This document shows, in pieces, positions 1-9,677 of a DNA stretch of 64,000 bases. Position numbers and translations under genes: made by a program. The first letter of the stretch is position 1; each line of letters begins with the position of its first letter. The notes below the pieces were generated by a model, which worked only from the letters and a program-made list of their open reading frames with translations, did not search any database and was not told where the DNA came from. The DNA is taken from NCBI RefSeq assembly GCF_016864195.1, contig NZ_CP045202.1:2015001-2079000 (forward strand), written 5' to 3'. This stretch comes from Dechloromonas sp. TW-R-39-2 (GTDB lineage: Bacteria > Pseudomonadota > Gammaproteobacteria > Burkholderiales > Rhodocyclaceae).

Positions 1-1
1 C

Positions 2-37
2 GAGTCTTTCCAGTTCCAGCTGGGTACCACTTTTTGA
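2..37 (+). CDS. bamA: BamA outer membrane assembly factor, C-terminal tail (partial)
   Basis: Only the last 11 codons and a TGA stop are in the window. They read ESFQFQLGTTF, a typical final beta-strand with the C-terminal Phe that acts as an outer-membrane insertion signal. BamA is the core of the beta-barrel assembly machinery. The next gene is skp, the usual neighbour of bamA in proteobacteria, which supports a call made on so few residues. The rest of the gene lies left of the window. Confidence 0.75.
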   Translation, partial: ESFQFQLGTTF

Positions 38-52
38 TTCAGGAGTCTCAAG

Positions 53-556
53 TTGAAAGTTAAAAGCCTTGTTCTGGCATCGTTGATGTCTGCCTTGTTT
101 GTCACGGGTGCGAGTGCAGCCGAGTTGAAGGTCGGTTACGTCAATACGCAGCGCATTTTCCGTGATGCACCCGCTGCCCAGAAGGCAGCCAAGAAGCTTG
201 AAGGTGAGTTTGCCAAGCGGGATCAGGATTTGCAGCGTATGGCCAAGCAATTGCAAGGGCTGCAGGAAAATCTCGAGAAAAACTCTGTCACCATGGCTGA
301 AAGCGACCGCCGCGCCAAGGAAAAAGAGTTTGGCGAGTTGTCGCGCGAATTCCAGCGCAAACAGCGTGAATTCCGTGAAGACCTGAATCTGCGTCAGAAC
401 GAAGAGAACGCTGCGGTGATCGAGAAGGCCAACAAGGCCATCAAGCAGATCGCTGAGTCCGACAAATACGACCTGATTCTTCAGGATGTAGTCTGGGTCA
501 GCCCCAAGCTGGACATCACCGAGCGCGTGATCAAGGCACTTGCTGAAGGCAAGTAA
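53..556 (+). CDS. skp: Periplasmic chaperone Skp/OmpH
   Basis: Skp holds unfolded outer membrane proteins in the periplasm and hands them to the BAM complex. The 167-aa product has a signal peptide (residues 1-22, cleavage after ASA before AELKVGYVN), a short beta segment with the family phrase [10 protein letters not shown], then long charged helices (about 40-115) that form the coiled-coil tentacles. The start is TTG, chosen because AGGAG at 41-45 sits 7 nt upstream and no ATG lies nearby that keeps the signal peptide. It lies between bamA and lpxD, with TAATG overlap to lpxD, so it is probably co-translated with the lipid A genes. Confidence 0.95.
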   Translation: MKVKSLVLASLMSALFVTGASAAELKVGYVNTQRIFRDAPAAQKAAKKLEGEFAKRDQDLQRMAKQLQGLQENLEKNSVTMAESDRRAKEKEFGELSREFQRKQREFREDLNLRQNEENAAVIEKANKAIKQIAESDKYDLILQDVVWVSPKLDITERVIKALAEGK

Positions 557-1599
557 TGCCTGCAGCCCGGGGTGTTGCTCTTTCCCTGGCTGAAATCGCC
601 GCCCTTTTGGGCGGCGATGTATTTGGTGATGCCAAAACGGTGATCCATCAGGTTGCTACACTGGCCTCTGCCGGTGAGGGCGAAATTGGCTTTCTGGCCA
701 ACCTGAAATACAAAAGCCAATTGCAGACGACGCGTGCTGCAGCCGTCATTGTCGCGCCCGAGTTCGCCGATTCTATCGATCGGCCACGTATCGTTACGGC
801 AAATCCGTACGCTTACTATGCGCGCGTTGCCACCTTGCTTAATCCACGCTCCTCGTTGTCGCCAGGGATTCATCCGAGTGCATGCTCAGCATCTGCTGTG
901 CCGGCTTCGGCGAGCATTGGGCCGCAGGTCAGCATCGGTTTCGGTGTGGTGCTTGGCGAGAACGTGACGATTCATGCCGGCTGTGTGATTGCCGATGATG
1001 TGAAAATCGGTGATGGTTGCGTGTTGTACCCCAATGTCAGCATTTATCAGGGATGTGAAATCGGATGTAATACGATTCTCCATTCCGGTGTCGTTATCGG
1101 GGCAGATGGATTTGGCTTTGCACCGGACAAAGGGGAATGGGTCAAGATTCCTCAAATCGGCCGGGTGATTATCGGGAATGATGTTGAAATCGGGGCCAGT
1201 ACCACGGTCGACCGCGGTGCGCTTGACGATACGGTGATCGGTGATGGTTGCAAGATTGATAACCAGATTCAGATCGGCCATAACTGCATCATCGGCAAGC
1301 ACTGCGTCATCGCTGCCTGTGCGGCAATCGCCGGCAGTGTGACCTTGCAGGACAAGGTAATCGTTGGCGGTGCGGCAATGATTGCAGGGCACGTGACGAT
1401 TGCTTCCGGTGCGGTAATTTCCGGCGGCTCCCTGGTAATGAAGAACATCACCAGGCCTGGGCAATACACCAGCGTTTTTCCGCTGGAAGAGCATGGCAAC
1501 TGGCTGCACAACGCAGCTCAGATCAGGCATCTCGCCAAGTTGGCCGAGCGTGTCTCCGAACTTGAGAAAAAACTTAAAAATATTAATGTAGAGGGTTGA
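556..1599 (+). CDS. lpxD: UDP-3-O-(3-hydroxyacyl)glucosamine N-acyltransferase LpxD
   Basis: LpxD adds the second 3-hydroxyacyl chain, from acyl-ACP, to the amino group of UDP-3-O-acyl-glucosamine in lipid A synthesis, in the cytoplasm. The 347-aa protein has the N-terminal uridine-binding domain (about 1-100), a left-handed beta helix of hexapeptide repeats (about 105-290), and a helical ACP-binding tail. The catalytic His is expected at residue 242 in QIGHN, and the substrate loop [10 protein letters not shown] is intact. The start overlaps the skp stop by 1 nt. Length and motifs match the family, so function is near certain. Confidence 0.97.
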   Translation: MPAARGVALSLAEIAALLGGDVFGDAKTVIHQVATLASAGEGEIGFLANLKYKSQLQTTRAAAVIVAPEFADSIDRPRIVTANPYAYYARVATLLNPRSSLSPGIHPSACSASAVPASASIGPQVSIGFGVVLGENVTIHAGCVIADDVKIGDGCVLYPNVSIYQGCEIGCNTILHSGVVIGADGFGFAPDKGEWVKIPQIGRVIIGNDVEIGASTTVDRGALDDTVIGDGCKIDNQIQIGHNCIIGKHCVIAACAAIAGSVTLQDKVIVGGAAMIAGHVTIASGAVISGGSLVMKNITRPGQYTSVFPLEEHGNWLHNAAQIRHLAKLAERVSELEKKLKNINVEG

Positions 1600-1603
1600 T
1601 TAA

Positions 1604-2038
1604 ATGGATATTCATGAAATTCTAGAGCACCTGCCGCATCGTTATCCCTTCCTGCTCGTCGACCGTGTGGTCAACGTGGAAGCCGGCAAATCGATTCACG
1701 CCTACAAAAATATCACCATGAATGAGCCGTATTTTGTCGGCCATTTTCCGCATCACCCGGTCATGCCTGGCGTCCTGATCATGGAAGCGCTGGCTCAAGC
1801 GGCTGGCATTCTTTCTTTCAAGACGATGGAATCCAAGCCTGATCCCAATTCGGTTTTCTACTTTGTCGGGATTGACGAGTGCCGCTTCAAGAAGCCGGTC
1901 ATGCCTGGCGACCAATTGCATCTGCATGTCGAAATTCTTCGCCAGATGCGCGGCATCTGGAAGTACAAGGCGGAAGCTCGTGTCGATGGCCAGGTTGTTG
2001 CCGAAGCAACCTTGATGTGTGCCAAGCGGGATGTCTGA
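1604..2038 (+). CDS. fabZ: 3-hydroxyacyl-ACP dehydratase FabZ
   Basis: FabZ dehydrates 3-hydroxyacyl-ACP to trans-2-enoyl-ACP in fatty acid elongation and so competes with LpxA/LpxD for 3-hydroxyacyl-ACP. The 144-aa hot-dog fold protein carries the signature [11 protein letters not shown], with catalytic His47 and Glu61 (14 residues apart as in the family). A GAGGG site at 1590-1594 precedes the ATG. Its place between lpxD and lpxA is the classic arrangement that couples membrane phospholipid and lipid A synthesis. Confidence 0.97.
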   Translation: MDIHEILEHLPHRYPFLLVDRVVNVEAGKSIHAYKNITMNEPYFVGHFPHHPVMPGVLIMEALAQAAGILSFKTMESKPDPNSVFYFVGIDECRFKKPVMPGDQLHLHVEILRQMRGIWKYKAEARVDGQVVAEATLMCAKRDV

Positions 2039-2039
2039 G

Positions 2040-2810
2040 ATGATCCATCCGACAGCCATCATCGATCCGGGTGCCAGAATCGGCGCCAATGTCGAGATCG
2101 GTCCTTTTTCCCTGATCGGCCCGAATGTCGAGATCGGTGACAACACCGTCATCGGTTCGCATGTCGTGATCAAGGGACATACCCGGATTGGCCGCGACAA
2201 CCGGATTTTCCAGTTCTGTTCGCTTGGCGAAGTGCCGCAAGACAAAAAATACGCCGGTGAGCCGACGCGTCTGGAAATCGGCGACCGCAACACGATCCGC
2301 GAGTTTTGCACCTTCAACCTGGGTACTATCCAGGACGTAGGCGTGACCAAGATCGGTGACGATAACTGGATCATGGCCTATGTGCATATCGCGCACGATT
2401 GCCAGGTCGGCAACAAAACTACCTTCGCCAACAATGCGCAGCTGGCCGGACACGTGACTGTCGAAGACTGGGCAATTCTTGGTGGCTACACCGGGGTGCA
2501 TCAGTTCTGTCGCGTCGGGGCGCATGTCATGACGGCTGTCGGTACGGTCATTCTTCAGGATGTCCCGCCCTATCTGATGGCGGCCGGGAATACTGCCCAG
2601 CCATACGGTATCAACGTTGAAGGGCTCAAGCGTCGTGGCTTCACGGCAGAATCCCTGCTTGCCTTGAAGCGGGCTTACCGGACGCTCTACAAGTCCGGTT
2701 TGTTGCTTGAAGAGGCGAAGGCCAAGTTGTTCGAGGATGCCAAGACTCAGCCCGATGTGCAGCGTTTTGTCGATTTCCTCGAGATGTCGAAGCGCGGCAT
2801 CATTCGCTGA
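2040..2810 (+). CDS. lpxA: UDP-N-acetylglucosamine O-acyltransferase LpxA
   Basis: LpxA catalyses the first step of lipid A synthesis, transfer of a 3-hydroxyacyl chain from ACP to UDP-GlcNAc. The protein is a left-handed beta helix of hexapeptide repeats (about 1-190) with a helical C-terminal domain. The catalytic His lies in IAHDC near residue 119. The ATG at 2040 (256 aa, MIHPTAII) is preferred because AGCGGG lies 9 nt upstream and homologues begin this way. An ATG at 2031 and a GTG at 2019 in the same frame are weaker options. It follows fabZ by 1 nt and overlaps lpxB (TGATG). Confidence 0.96.
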   Translation: MIHPTAIIDPGARIGANVEIGPFSLIGPNVEIGDNTVIGSHVVIKGHTRIGRDNRIFQFCSLGEVPQDKKYAGEPTRLEIGDRNTIREFCTFNLGTIQDVGVTKIGDDNWIMAYVHIAHDCQVGNKTTFANNAQLAGHVTVEDWAILGGYTGVHQFCRVGAHVMTAVGTVILQDVPPYLMAAGNTAQPYGINVEGLKRRGFTAESLLALKRAYRTLYKSGLLLEEAKAKLFEDAKTQPDVQRFVDFLEMSKRGIIR

Positions 2811-3958
2811 TGGCTGGCGTAGTGAGAATTGCGATGGTGGCCGGAGAGCCCTCAGGGGATCTGCTGGCCAGCCATTTGATTGCTGCGCTCAAGGCCAAGC
2901 TGCCGAATGCTGTTTTCTTCGGTATCGGCGGGCCGAAAATGCAAGGGCAGGGCTTTGATGCCTGGTGGCCGATGGAATCGCTGTCGGTCATGGGGTATGT
3001 CGATGCCTTGAAAAACTATCGTGAAATTTCAGGTATCCGGCGCCAACTCAAAAAGCGTCTGCTGGACCAGCGGCCGGATATTTTTATTGGTGTCGATGCG
3101 CCTGATTTCAACTTGGGTCTGGAAACCAGTTTGAAGTCTGCAGGGGTTCCAACCGTGCATTATGTCAGCCCCTCGATCTGGGCCTGGCGCGGCGGTCGCA
3201 TCAAAAAAATCGGTCGCGCGGTCAACCGTGTTCTGGCGCTGTTTCCCATGGAGCCGCCGCTTTACGAAAAGGCCCGGATTCCGGTGACTTATGTCGGCCA
3301 TCCGCTGGCCGACATCATCCCGATGGAAACCAACAAACGGGCTGTGCGCGAAAAGCTGCAGATGCCGCAGGATGTGCCGGTCTTCGCCTTGCTGCCCGGC
3401 AGTCGTCGCGGCGAACTTGAGGCAATGGCCGAAACTTTCGTCGAAACGGCGCGCATTATTCGCGAGCGTTTTTTGCCCAATGCACAGTTTGTCGTGCCGT
3501 TGACCACGCGTGAAACACGATTGCAGTTTGAAATGGCGATTTACAAGCAGCAAGCGGGTGATGTGCCGTTCCGCCTGCTCTTTGGTCACGCTCAGGACGC
3601 ACTGGGTGCGGCGGATGTCTCGCTGGTCGCCAGCGGCACGGCGACGCTGGAAGCAGCCCTGATCAAGCGGCCCATGGTGATTACCTACAAAATTGCCAAG
3701 CTTTCCTACTGGATCATGAAACGTATGGCCTACCAGCCCTTTGTCGGCCTGCCCAATGTACTGGCCGGTCGTGAAGTCGTGCCGGAAATCCTTCAGAACC
3801 AGGCAACACCGGAAAATCTGGCCGAGGCACTGATCAAGTTGTATGAAGACAAGGAGAATGCCGAAGCCGTCGCCGAGGCGTTTACCGACATTCACTACCA
3901 GTTGCGTCAGAACACGGCGGAAAAGGCGGCCAATGCCGTCATTGCATGCTTGAACTGA
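2810..3958 (+). CDS. lpxB: Lipid-A-disaccharide synthase LpxB
   Basis: LpxB is the membrane-associated glycosyltransferase that condenses UDP-2,3-diacylglucosamine with lipid X to give the lipid A disaccharide phosphate. The 382-aa protein has the family start [16 protein letters not shown], a central [11 protein letters not shown] segment and the nucleotide-binding region LLPGSRRGE and [10 protein letters not shown], typical of a GT-B fold. It starts within the lpxA stop codon and its 3' end overlaps rnhB by 13 nt. No unusual residues are seen. Confidence 0.97.
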   Translation: MAGVVRIAMVAGEPSGDLLASHLIAALKAKLPNAVFFGIGGPKMQGQGFDAWWPMESLSVMGYVDALKNYREISGIRRQLKKRLLDQRPDIFIGVDAPDFNLGLETSLKSAGVPTVHYVSPSIWAWRGGRIKKIGRAVNRVLALFPMEPPLYEKARIPVTYVGHPLADIIPMETNKRAVREKLQMPQDVPVFALLPGSRRGELEAMAETFVETARIIRERFLPNAQFVVPLTTRETRLQFEMAIYKQQAGDVPFRLLFGHAQDALGAADVSLVASGTATLEAALIKRPMVITYKIAKLSYWIMKRMAYQPFVGLPNVLAGREVVPEILQNQATPENLAEALIKLYEDKENAEAVAEAFTDIHYQLRQNTAEKAANAVIACLN

Positions 3959-4536
3959 TCATCCCGCCCGGCCTGGTTTGTGGCATTGACGAAGCCGGGC
4001 GCGGGCCGCTTGCCGGGACGGTGGTGGCTGCCGCCGTGATCCTTGATCCTGCCAAACCAATCCTCGGGCTGAACGACTCTAAAAAGCTCAGCGAGAAAAA
4101 GCGCGATGCTTTGGCCATCCTGATTCGCGAGCGTGCCGTCGCCTGGTGTGTGGCCTCGGCCTCGGTCGAGGAAATCGACCGCCTTAACATCCTGCATGCG
4201 ACCATGCTGGCGATGCAGAGGGCTGTAGCTGGTTTGACAGTGCGGCCAAGCAGCGCGATGGTCGATGGCAACCGGTGTCCGTCCCTCGATATTCCGGCTG
4301 AAGCGGTCGTCAAAGGCGATGGCAAGATCGCCTCGATTGCCGCTGCCTCGATTCTCGCCAAAACCGTACGTGATGGTGAAATGCTGGCCTTGCACGCACA
4401 ATATCCGCAATACGGTTTCGACCGGCACATGGGTTATCCGACCGCTGCGCATTTTGCCGCACTCGAAGCACATGGCGCATCGCCGGTACATCGCAAGAGT
4501 TTCGGGCCAGTCGCCAAACAGCTGTCGTTGCTATGA
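3946..4536 (+). CDS. rnhB: Ribonuclease HII
   Basis: RNase HII cuts the RNA strand of RNA-DNA hybrids and removes single misincorporated ribonucleotides. The 196-aa protein shows the signature [12 protein letters not shown] with Asp15 and Glu16, plus Asp107 (MVDGN) and Asp125 (KGDGK), which complete the metal-binding set. It overlaps the end of lpxB, a pairing common in proteobacteria, and its own stop overlaps the next start (ATGA). Confidence 0.96.
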   Translation: MLELIIPPGLVCGIDEAGRGPLAGTVVAAAVILDPAKPILGLNDSKKLSEKKRDALAILIRERAVAWCVASASVEEIDRLNILHATMLAMQRAVAGLTVRPSSAMVDGNRCPSLDIPAEAVVKGDGKIASIAAASILAKTVRDGEMLALHAQYPQYGFDRHMGYPTAAHFAALEAHGASPVHRKSFGPVAKQLSLL

Positions 4537-5303
4537 AACTGATTCAGTCACGCGATAACGTTTTCTTCAAGCAACTCAAGAAACTCGCCGAGTCCGGTCG
4601 GGAAAGACGCAAGACTGGCCTGACGTTGCTTGATGGCGTACATCTGGTTGAGGCTTTTGAGGCTGCACGTGGCCCGGTGGAAACGCTGGTGGTCGCCGAA
4701 TCAGCGCTGGAAACTGACGAAATTTCCCGGTTGACCGCAGGGCGCGACATCGTTGTTCTGGCGGATAGCCTGATGCGCGAAATTGGCTTGGTTGATACAC
4801 CGAGTGGCTTGTTGGCCGTTGTTGCCCAGCCGAAATCGCTTGCCGCGGTCGACCTCGAAAATGATGCTGTTTTGCTCGATGGTGTGCAGGATCCGGGCAA
4901 TGTCGGCACGCTGTTGCGCACGGCTGCTGCCGCTGGGGTCCGGCAAGTGCTGCTGTCGAGTGCCTGTGCCGCAGCCTGGTCGCCGAAAGTCCTGCGTGCC
5001 GGGCAGGGGGCTCATTTTGTGCTCGATATCGTCGAGGATGCCGATCTTGTCGCGGCTGTCCGCGATTATCGCGGTACGGTTGCCGTGACTTGCCTGGATG
5101 GTGCCGTTTCTCTTTATGAAGCTCGTTGGCAAGCGCCTCTGGCCTGGATCTTCGGTGCCGAAGGCCTGGGCGTCAGTCCTGAGCTGATCGCTGCTGCCGA
5201 CCTGCGCATCAAGATTCCCATGCCGGGTGCCGTCGAGTCGCTCAATGTCGGTGCTGCTGCGGCGATTTGTCTTTTCGAGGCTCTGCGCCGCCGGCTTGAT
5301 TGA
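4533..5303 (+). CDS. TrmH/SpoU-family RNA 2'-O-methyltransferase
   Basis: The 256-aa protein has an N-terminal RNA-binding substrate domain (about 1-95, starting [18 protein letters not shown]) and a SPOUT methyltransferase domain. SAM-binding motifs are visible as [29 protein letters not shown] and the trefoil-knot signature [23 protein letters not shown]. These enzymes methylate ribose 2'-OH groups in rRNA or tRNA. The exact target cannot be read from the sequence. It is translationally coupled to rnhB and ends the operon, with a hairpin at 5319-5343 downstream. Confidence 0.9.
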   Translation: MKLIQSRDNVFFKQLKKLAESGRERRKTGLTLLDGVHLVEAFEAARGPVETLVVAESALETDEISRLTAGRDIVVLADSLMREIGLVDTPSGLLAVVAQPKSLAAVDLENDAVLLDGVQDPGNVGTLLRTAAAAGVRQVLLSSACAAAWSPKVLRAGQGAHFVLDIVEDADLVAAVRDYRGTVAVTCLDGAVSLYEARWQAPLAWIFGAEGLGVSPELIAAADLRIKIPMPGAVESLNVGAAAAICLFEALRRRLD

Positions 5304-5318
5304 CTTGCCCGAATGAAC

Positions 5319-5343
5319 AACGCCGGCGCTGAAGGCCGGCGTT
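5319..5343. terminator. Hairpin between convergent genes (possible terminator)
   Basis: A perfect 9-bp stem (AACGCCGGC / GCCGGCGTT) with a 7-nt loop lies in the 66-bp gap between the convergent methyltransferase gene and ppsR. Neither strand has a clear U-tract after the stem, so it may act with Rho or as a 3' end stabiliser rather than as a classic intrinsic terminator. Confidence 0.5.
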
Positions 5344-5369
5344 ATGGCTGATAGATCAACGACCAACAA

Positions 5370-6182
5370 TCAGCGCAGATTGAGTTCCTGCAAAATCGTG
5401 GTCGAAATCTCTTCGATCGATTTGGTTGAGGAGTCGAGCCAGCGAATACCTTCACGGCGCATCATCTTTTCAGCCTCGGCAATTTCGAACCGACAGTTGG
5501 CGAGTGATGCGTACTTGCTGCCGGCACGGCGTTCTTCGCGGATCTGGGCGAGGCGTTCCGGCTGAATGGTCAGGCCGAACAGTTTTGTGCGATGCTTTTC
5601 GAGCGTTCCAGGCAGTCGACCGCGGTCGAAGTCTTCCGGGATGAGCGGGAAATTAGCTGCTTTCAAACCGAACTGCATGGCCAGGTAGAGCGAGGTCGGC
5701 GTTTTGCCACAGCGCGACACGGCGACCAGAATGACATCCGCTTCCTCAAGATCGCGGTCGGTAATGCCGTCATCGTGCGCCAGGGTGTAATTGATCGACT
5801 CGATCCGCTTTTTGTACTCGGAGCTTTCGGCCGAGCCATGCGAACGGCCAACCGTATGGCTCGATTTCAGCCCGAGTTCGGCTTCCAGCGGGGCCAGGAA
5901 ACTTTCAAAGTACGACAGGCAGAAAGCATCGGCCTGATGGACGATGTTGGCCAGTTCCGGATTGACCAGTGTCGTGAATACGATGGAGCGCATGCCATCG
6001 GCTTCGCTCTGGGCATTGATCCGGGCCAGCGCATCCTGGGCCTTTTCGATGCTGTCGAGAAAGGGAATCCGGATTTGCCGGAATTCGACTTCCTCGAACT
6101 GGGTCAGCAGACTGTGACCAAGGGCCTCGGCGGTCAGGCCGGTGCCGTCGGACACGAAAAATACGGTGCGTTTGAGCATCAT
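5370..6182 (-). CDS. ppsR: PEP synthase regulatory protein (bifunctional kinase/pyrophosphorylase)
   Basis: This DUF299 protein inactivates and reactivates phosphoenolpyruvate synthetase by ADP-dependent phosphorylation and Pi-dependent pyrophosphorolysis of a Thr. The 270-aa product has the N-terminal phrase [19 protein letters not shown], the DG(I)TDRDLEEAD segment and the P-loop [10 protein letters not shown] at about 155-164. The frame begins with two Met codons; the second (6179) could be the start. ppsA is often adjacent but is not seen here. ppc, which consumes PEP, lies 3.5 kb away on the same strand. Confidence 0.93.
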   Translation of the reverse strand: MMLKRTVFFVSDGTGLTAEALGHSLLTQFEEVEFRQIRIPFLDSIEKAQDALARINAQSEADGMRSIVFTTLVNPELANIVHQADAFCLSYFESFLAPLEAELGLKSSHTVGRSHGSAESSEYKKRIESINYTLAHDDGITDRDLEEADVILVAVSRCGKTPTSLYLAMQFGLKAANFPLIPEDFDRGRLPGTLEKHRTKLFGLTIQPERLAQIREERRAGSKYASLANCRFEIAEAEKMMRREGIRWLDSSTKSIEEISTTILQELNLR

Positions 6183-6236
6183 TGGAAACTGTCGTAAAAC
6201 CAGGGAAATGGAATGATAGCGCTAATCTTGGGCGGT

Positions 6237-7685
6237 CTAGGATTTGGCTGCTTCACGACACTTGTGCTTTTGCTCCGGCGTGTCAAGAATGCACTTTGCC
6301 GTTTCGAGTTTTACTTCATCCTTACGGCCAAGCTTGCTTAACAACCTTATTTTGTGGGGCGTCCATTCAGGATCGTCACCGAAAACCTTCTGCGCCTTGA
6401 TGACATAATTCAGTGCGATTTGATGGTGTCCGGCCTGCTCCTCGAAAGCAATTATTTCCTCATAGACTGCTTTGATCGGTTCGGAATTGTTCAGAACGTT
6501 TTTCAGGGCATCCTGATGGCGTCCTCTTTTACCTGTGGCATCGGCAGTTTTCCAAAGTATCCAGTTGGGTATCGCGTCTTTGGCAGTTGGTGCTTTGACT
6601 CCCAGCAAGGCCTCGCTGTAAGCCTGCTGAGCGTTGCCTTCATCGAGACGGTTTCGTGCTTTCAGTGTGTGCCGGTAATTGTTCAGCAGTGGGCCGACCG
6701 AGTGCATGGCCTTCAGTTTTTTCATCGCACTGGATGAATAGTCAGGGATGGGGGCTTCGGCGTAATGCTTGTCCCGATAGTCAGTGATGGCCTCCCGCCG
6801 CTTCTCGGTTTCTGGGTGAGTGTTACTTAAATCCTCAACCAGTGTGCTTATGGCTTTTTTTACGGCAAGTTCAGGATTTTGGAGAGCCAATTGCTTCAAT
6901 TGGCTTTCAATATCAGCCCTGGATTTTTGTTGCTTGTCCTCGCTGGTTTTCATGGTTTGCAACATGTCATCCATGCCATCCGGTGTATAACCGGCACGAA
7001 TCATCAAATCGACTGCGAGAAGATCGGCCTCGGTTTCCTGGCGTCGGTTCCAGGAGGGCATGATCAGGTTGTCGACCAAAGCAACCGAAACTTGGGCGGC
7101 CAACAGGGCTTTATTGTCTTTTTTGCCAAGCTGAGTCGTTTTGCGGACATCCATTTTCAGGCCAAGCAGCATCTCGTGGCCGCTCTGCAGTTTCTTCTGG
7201 ATGCTGCCAACGATATCCGTGCTTTGGTGTTTTAGCAGGACATGGCTGAGTTCGTGAGCGATGACGGCTGCCAGGGCATCCTCGGTTTCCGTATCCAGCA
7301 GCCAGGTAATAGGAATGAAAATATTGCCATCGGCTGATGCTTTGGCTCCATGTGTCAGGTCGGCTGTCAGTTTTACCTTGCCGGGGACATCGGTGACGCC
7401 TGAGACAGCCACAAACCGATTTCGAATGCCGTTCAGGTAGGTTTCGATATCATTGTTATTGATGTAACCCATGGTGTGGCGGCTGCCGTTCTGACCACGG
7501 GCCAGGTCACGGTCTCCGCCGATGGCCATGATCGAAGCTTCATGTTTGCCAGGGGTCAGCTGGGTGAATATGGGGGCCTTGCTACCGGGGGGATCGAGCA
7601 GCGGAATTTCGATTTTTCCTCCGCCTTTTCCTGCACAGCCGAGCAGTGATACTGCGGCGAGTAGTGGCAGCAAGCGGCGAATCAT
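6237..7685 (-). CDS. M48 family zinc metalloprotease lipoprotein with C-terminal helical repeats
   Basis: The 482-aa protein starts with a lipoprotein signal (LLAAVSLLGC), so it should be membrane-anchored outside the cytoplasm. The peptidase M48 zinc site HELSH is at about 144-148, and the third ligand is in ETEADLLAVDL near 216. The C-terminal third is helical and repeat-like (TPR type), similar in layout to BepA/YfgC proteases that guard outer membrane assembly. The start at 7685 is preferred over ATG 7691 because it gives an ATGA overlap with the upstream gene and a sensible spacing to GAGGA. It is the last gene of a CHASE2-SH3-M48 cluster. Its substrate is unknown. Confidence 0.85.
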   Translation of the reverse strand: MIRRLLPLLAAVSLLGCAGKGGGKIEIPLLDPPGSKAPIFTQLTPGKHEASIMAIGGDRDLARGQNGSRHTMGYINNNDIETYLNGIRNRFVAVSGVTDVPGKVKLTADLTHGAKASADGNIFIPITWLLDTETEDALAAVIAHELSHVLLKHQSTDIVGSIQKKLQSGHEMLLGLKMDVRKTTQLGKKDNKALLAAQVSVALVDNLIMPSWNRRQETEADLLAVDLMIRAGYTPDGMDDMLQTMKTSEDKQQKSRADIESQLKQLALQNPELAVKKAISTLVEDLSNTHPETEKRREAITDYRDKHYAEAPIPDYSSSAMKKLKAMHSVGPLLNNYRHTLKARNRLDEGNAQQAYSEALLGVKAPTAKDAIPNWILWKTADATGKRGRHQDALKNVLNNSEPIKAVYEEIIAFEEQAGHHQIALNYVIKAQKVFGDDPEWTPHKIRLLSKLGRKDEVKLETAKCILDTPEQKHKCREAAKS

Positions 7686-8047
7686 TTGCATTCCTCACCC
7701 AAGCCCCGGGTGGCACCCATCTTGCGCTCACTGCCGGCCAATTTGACGCCGCACTCTGCACTTGAAGAAATCCGGCGGTCAGTATCGATGGCGAAATTTT
7801 TGACCCAGAAAGTCGTGCCATTGCCTGCGATCTGGACGTAGCCGCGTTGTGGTTCGCTACGGACTGTCCAGGTACCCGGTGTGTACTGTTCGCGGAGCGC
7901 TTCGCCAATCTGCGTGCCTTCCGGCGCATCAAAAATAATGACTTTGGCACTACGCAACTTGGTGACTTTGACAGGCTCACTAGCGTGGGCTGGCGCCGCA
8001 ATGGCAGTGATCAGGGCGAGGGCGATCAAGTAGGCAATTTTTTGCAT
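7682..8047 (-). CDS. Secreted SH3-like domain protein
   Basis: The 121-aa product has a signal peptide (MQKIAYLIALALITAIAAPAHA) followed by a bacterial SH3-type region (about 25-95), with the phrase VIIFDAPEGTQIG and a WTVRSEPQRGYVQIAGNGTTFWVKNF segment. Two cysteines (ECGVK and EECK) could form a disulfide in the periplasm. The start at 8047 is chosen because an upstream extension to 8128 would place the signal peptide inside the protein. It overlaps the end of the CHASE2-like gene by 22 nt and the start of the M48 gene by 4 nt, so the three are likely translated together. The role is unknown; binding of cell-wall or protein ligands is a guess from the fold. Confidence 0.7.
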   Translation of the reverse strand: MQKIAYLIALALITAIAAPAHASEPVKVTKLRSAKVIIFDAPEGTQIGEALREQYTPGTWTVRSEPQRGYVQIAGNGTTFWVKNFAIDTDRRISSSAECGVKLAGSERKMGATRGLGEECK

Positions 8048-9570
8048 GGCTGAGCTTTCGACTGATGGTCTTCGGGTGAATGGAAAATCGAAAAAAAATG
8101 GCTGACAACGTAATCCCACCGTACCCATTTTCTGGGTAGTGCGGACTCCTTCCCGTCTGTGCGATTGTCGTAGCGCAGGCGAAGACTGAAGTAAGTTTCG
8201 GCCCGCTTTACGGCAAACTCCTGAGCGTGGCCGACAATTTCAAAAAAAGCGAGAAAGGCCAGAATGTTGCGTGGCCCCAGATTGAGTGCCACGTAGCAAA
8301 GAATGGTTGTGGCTAGTGTCAAAAAAGCCAGGATGGCGAAGGCGCAGTCACGTTGCAGGCCAATCCGGAAGGCAAGGTAGAGGGCGGCGGCCGTCAGGGC
8401 CGCAATATCCAGTCCCCCCCAGTGGATCGCACTGAACATGGTGATGAGTCCAATGGCTAATCCGACCAGGTTTTTGCGGGCCGATTTCAGGAATTTGATC
8501 AATGTGTCCGATTCGGAAACCTTCTCTGCAGGAAAGAAAACCAGCAGCCAGGCGGCGGTGAACAGCAGGATGCCATCGACCAGGCCGACCCATAGTCCGT
8601 GGCGTTCGGCGCGCTTGTAATCGTTGCCCAGCGTGAGAAGGTTGTCGTAGGCCATGGCATGCAGGTAAACGCCCGGCATTTCGCCATAGACCGGCGATTC
8701 GACGCGATCCCCGGTAAACCGGAAGCCGGCACCGTAGAAAATTGTTTTACCTTCAAGCGCGGCCTCGATGTCTTTGTCGCCGGCAGAGTTGAGCAAGTGG
8801 TTGACGCTCAGCGTGCGATGGTAGGGACAGAGCAGTTTGTTCGTGCTCGGGTTGTCGGAAAGCAGGCCTTTGATTAATTCCCAGTCGGCTTTTTCACGAC
8901 AGTCCATCCACTTCAGATTCAATGGTGCGACGCCTTTACCCCAGACGATTTCCAGTTTTTCAGAATCCTTGCTGGCAGGGCCGATACGATCTTCGGCCAG
9001 GGCAAATGCTGCGGAGGGAACGAATTTTCCAGATTTTTTGTCCGGTTCACGACCATTGAAATAAGTCAGGACCCCACTTTCTCCTGTTTTGCTATCCATT
9101 TCCGGGGTGACCGGAATGACGCAATCGAGTAGTTCGCTGGCAATGTTGAGCGAACCATCGGCAAGGACTGGTGCGGCCAGGTAGATATTGGGTTTGCGTT
9201 CGGAGTTGTGCAGGTTGCACAGTGCTGCAGAAAGCTCACGAATACTCTTGTCGTCGCGGTTGTCAACGAATGCGAAGTCGATGAAAACTGCTTTTGGACC
9301 ATAGCTGGCCAGGGATTCGATAATTTCAGCGTGAAGCTTGTAAGGGACAGGGTAGTGCGTACCTAATTCGGCTAGATTCTCTTCGCGAAAGAGTAGAACG
9401 CTGATCTCTTTTTGTCCGTCATCGGGGTAGATGTATTTGGCCGCAGCATTGATCAGTGCCTGCGACCATGGGTTGAGATGGCTGGACAGCCCGTGGAAGA
9501 CAAAAAAGCCGTAGCCAATCGTGGCTAGCAGCAGTACCCGTACCCAACGGGTGGTCTTGTGATTGACCAT
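8026..9570 (-). CDS. CHASE2-like sensor membrane protein without output domain
   Basis: The protein has one N-terminal transmembrane segment (LLLATIGYGFFVFHG), a large extracytoplasmic part with CHASE2 features (PKAVFIDFAF, an NRE-type insert, FYGAGFRFTGDRVESPVYGEMPGVYLHAMAYDNLL), and about six C-terminal hydrophobic segments. The final roughly 60 residues are charged and show no kinase, cyclase, phosphatase or GGDEF motif. CHASE2 normally feeds such an output, so this looks like a sensor that signals through partners. The ATG at 9570 (514 aa) is preferred to a TTG at 9624 because it places the first membrane helix at the N terminus. It heads the CHASE2-SH3-M48 cluster. Confidence 0.7.
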   Translation of the reverse strand: MVNHKTTRWVRVLLLATIGYGFFVFHGLSSHLNPWSQALINAAAKYIYPDDGQKEISVLLFREENLAELGTHYPVPYKLHAEIIESLASYGPKAVFIDFAFVDNRDDKSIRELSAALCNLHNSERKPNIYLAAPVLADGSLNIASELLDCVIPVTPEMDSKTGESGVLTYFNGREPDKKSGKFVPSAAFALAEDRIGPASKDSEKLEIVWGKGVAPLNLKWMDCREKADWELIKGLLSDNPSTNKLLCPYHRTLSVNHLLNSAGDKDIEAALEGKTIFYGAGFRFTGDRVESPVYGEMPGVYLHAMAYDNLLTLGNDYKRAERHGLWVGLVDGILLFTAAWLLVFFPAEKVSESDTLIKFLKSARKNLVGLAIGLITMFSAIHWGGLDIAALTAAALYLAFRIGLQRDCAFAILAFLTLATTILCYVALNLGPRNILAFLAFFEIVGHAQEFAVKRAETYFSLRLRYDNRTDGKESALPRKWVRWDYVVSHFFSIFHSPEDHQSKAQPCKKLPT

Positions 9571-9582
9571 GACCGCCGACGC

Positions 9583-9639
9583 TCCCTGAATATTGTTTTT
9601 TGTTAGCGCGTGAGCATAAACCAAACAAATATTCAGGGA
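9583..9639 (-). promoter_or_regulatory. Leader hairpin upstream of the CHASE2-like gene
   Basis: A 12-bp perfect inverted repeat (TCCCTGAATATT / AATATTCAGGGA) with a 33-nt spacer lies between ppc and the CHASE2-like gene. In the minus-strand RNA the 3' arm contains AGGGA, which joins the AGGGAG that is the only Shine-Dalgarno-like sequence before the ATG at 9570. The stem could hide the ribosome site or act as part of a ppc 3' end. No U-tract follows it. Confidence 0.45.
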
Positions 9640-9677
9640 AATGCGGAATTATCAAATATCCGTAACAAAATGACGGT

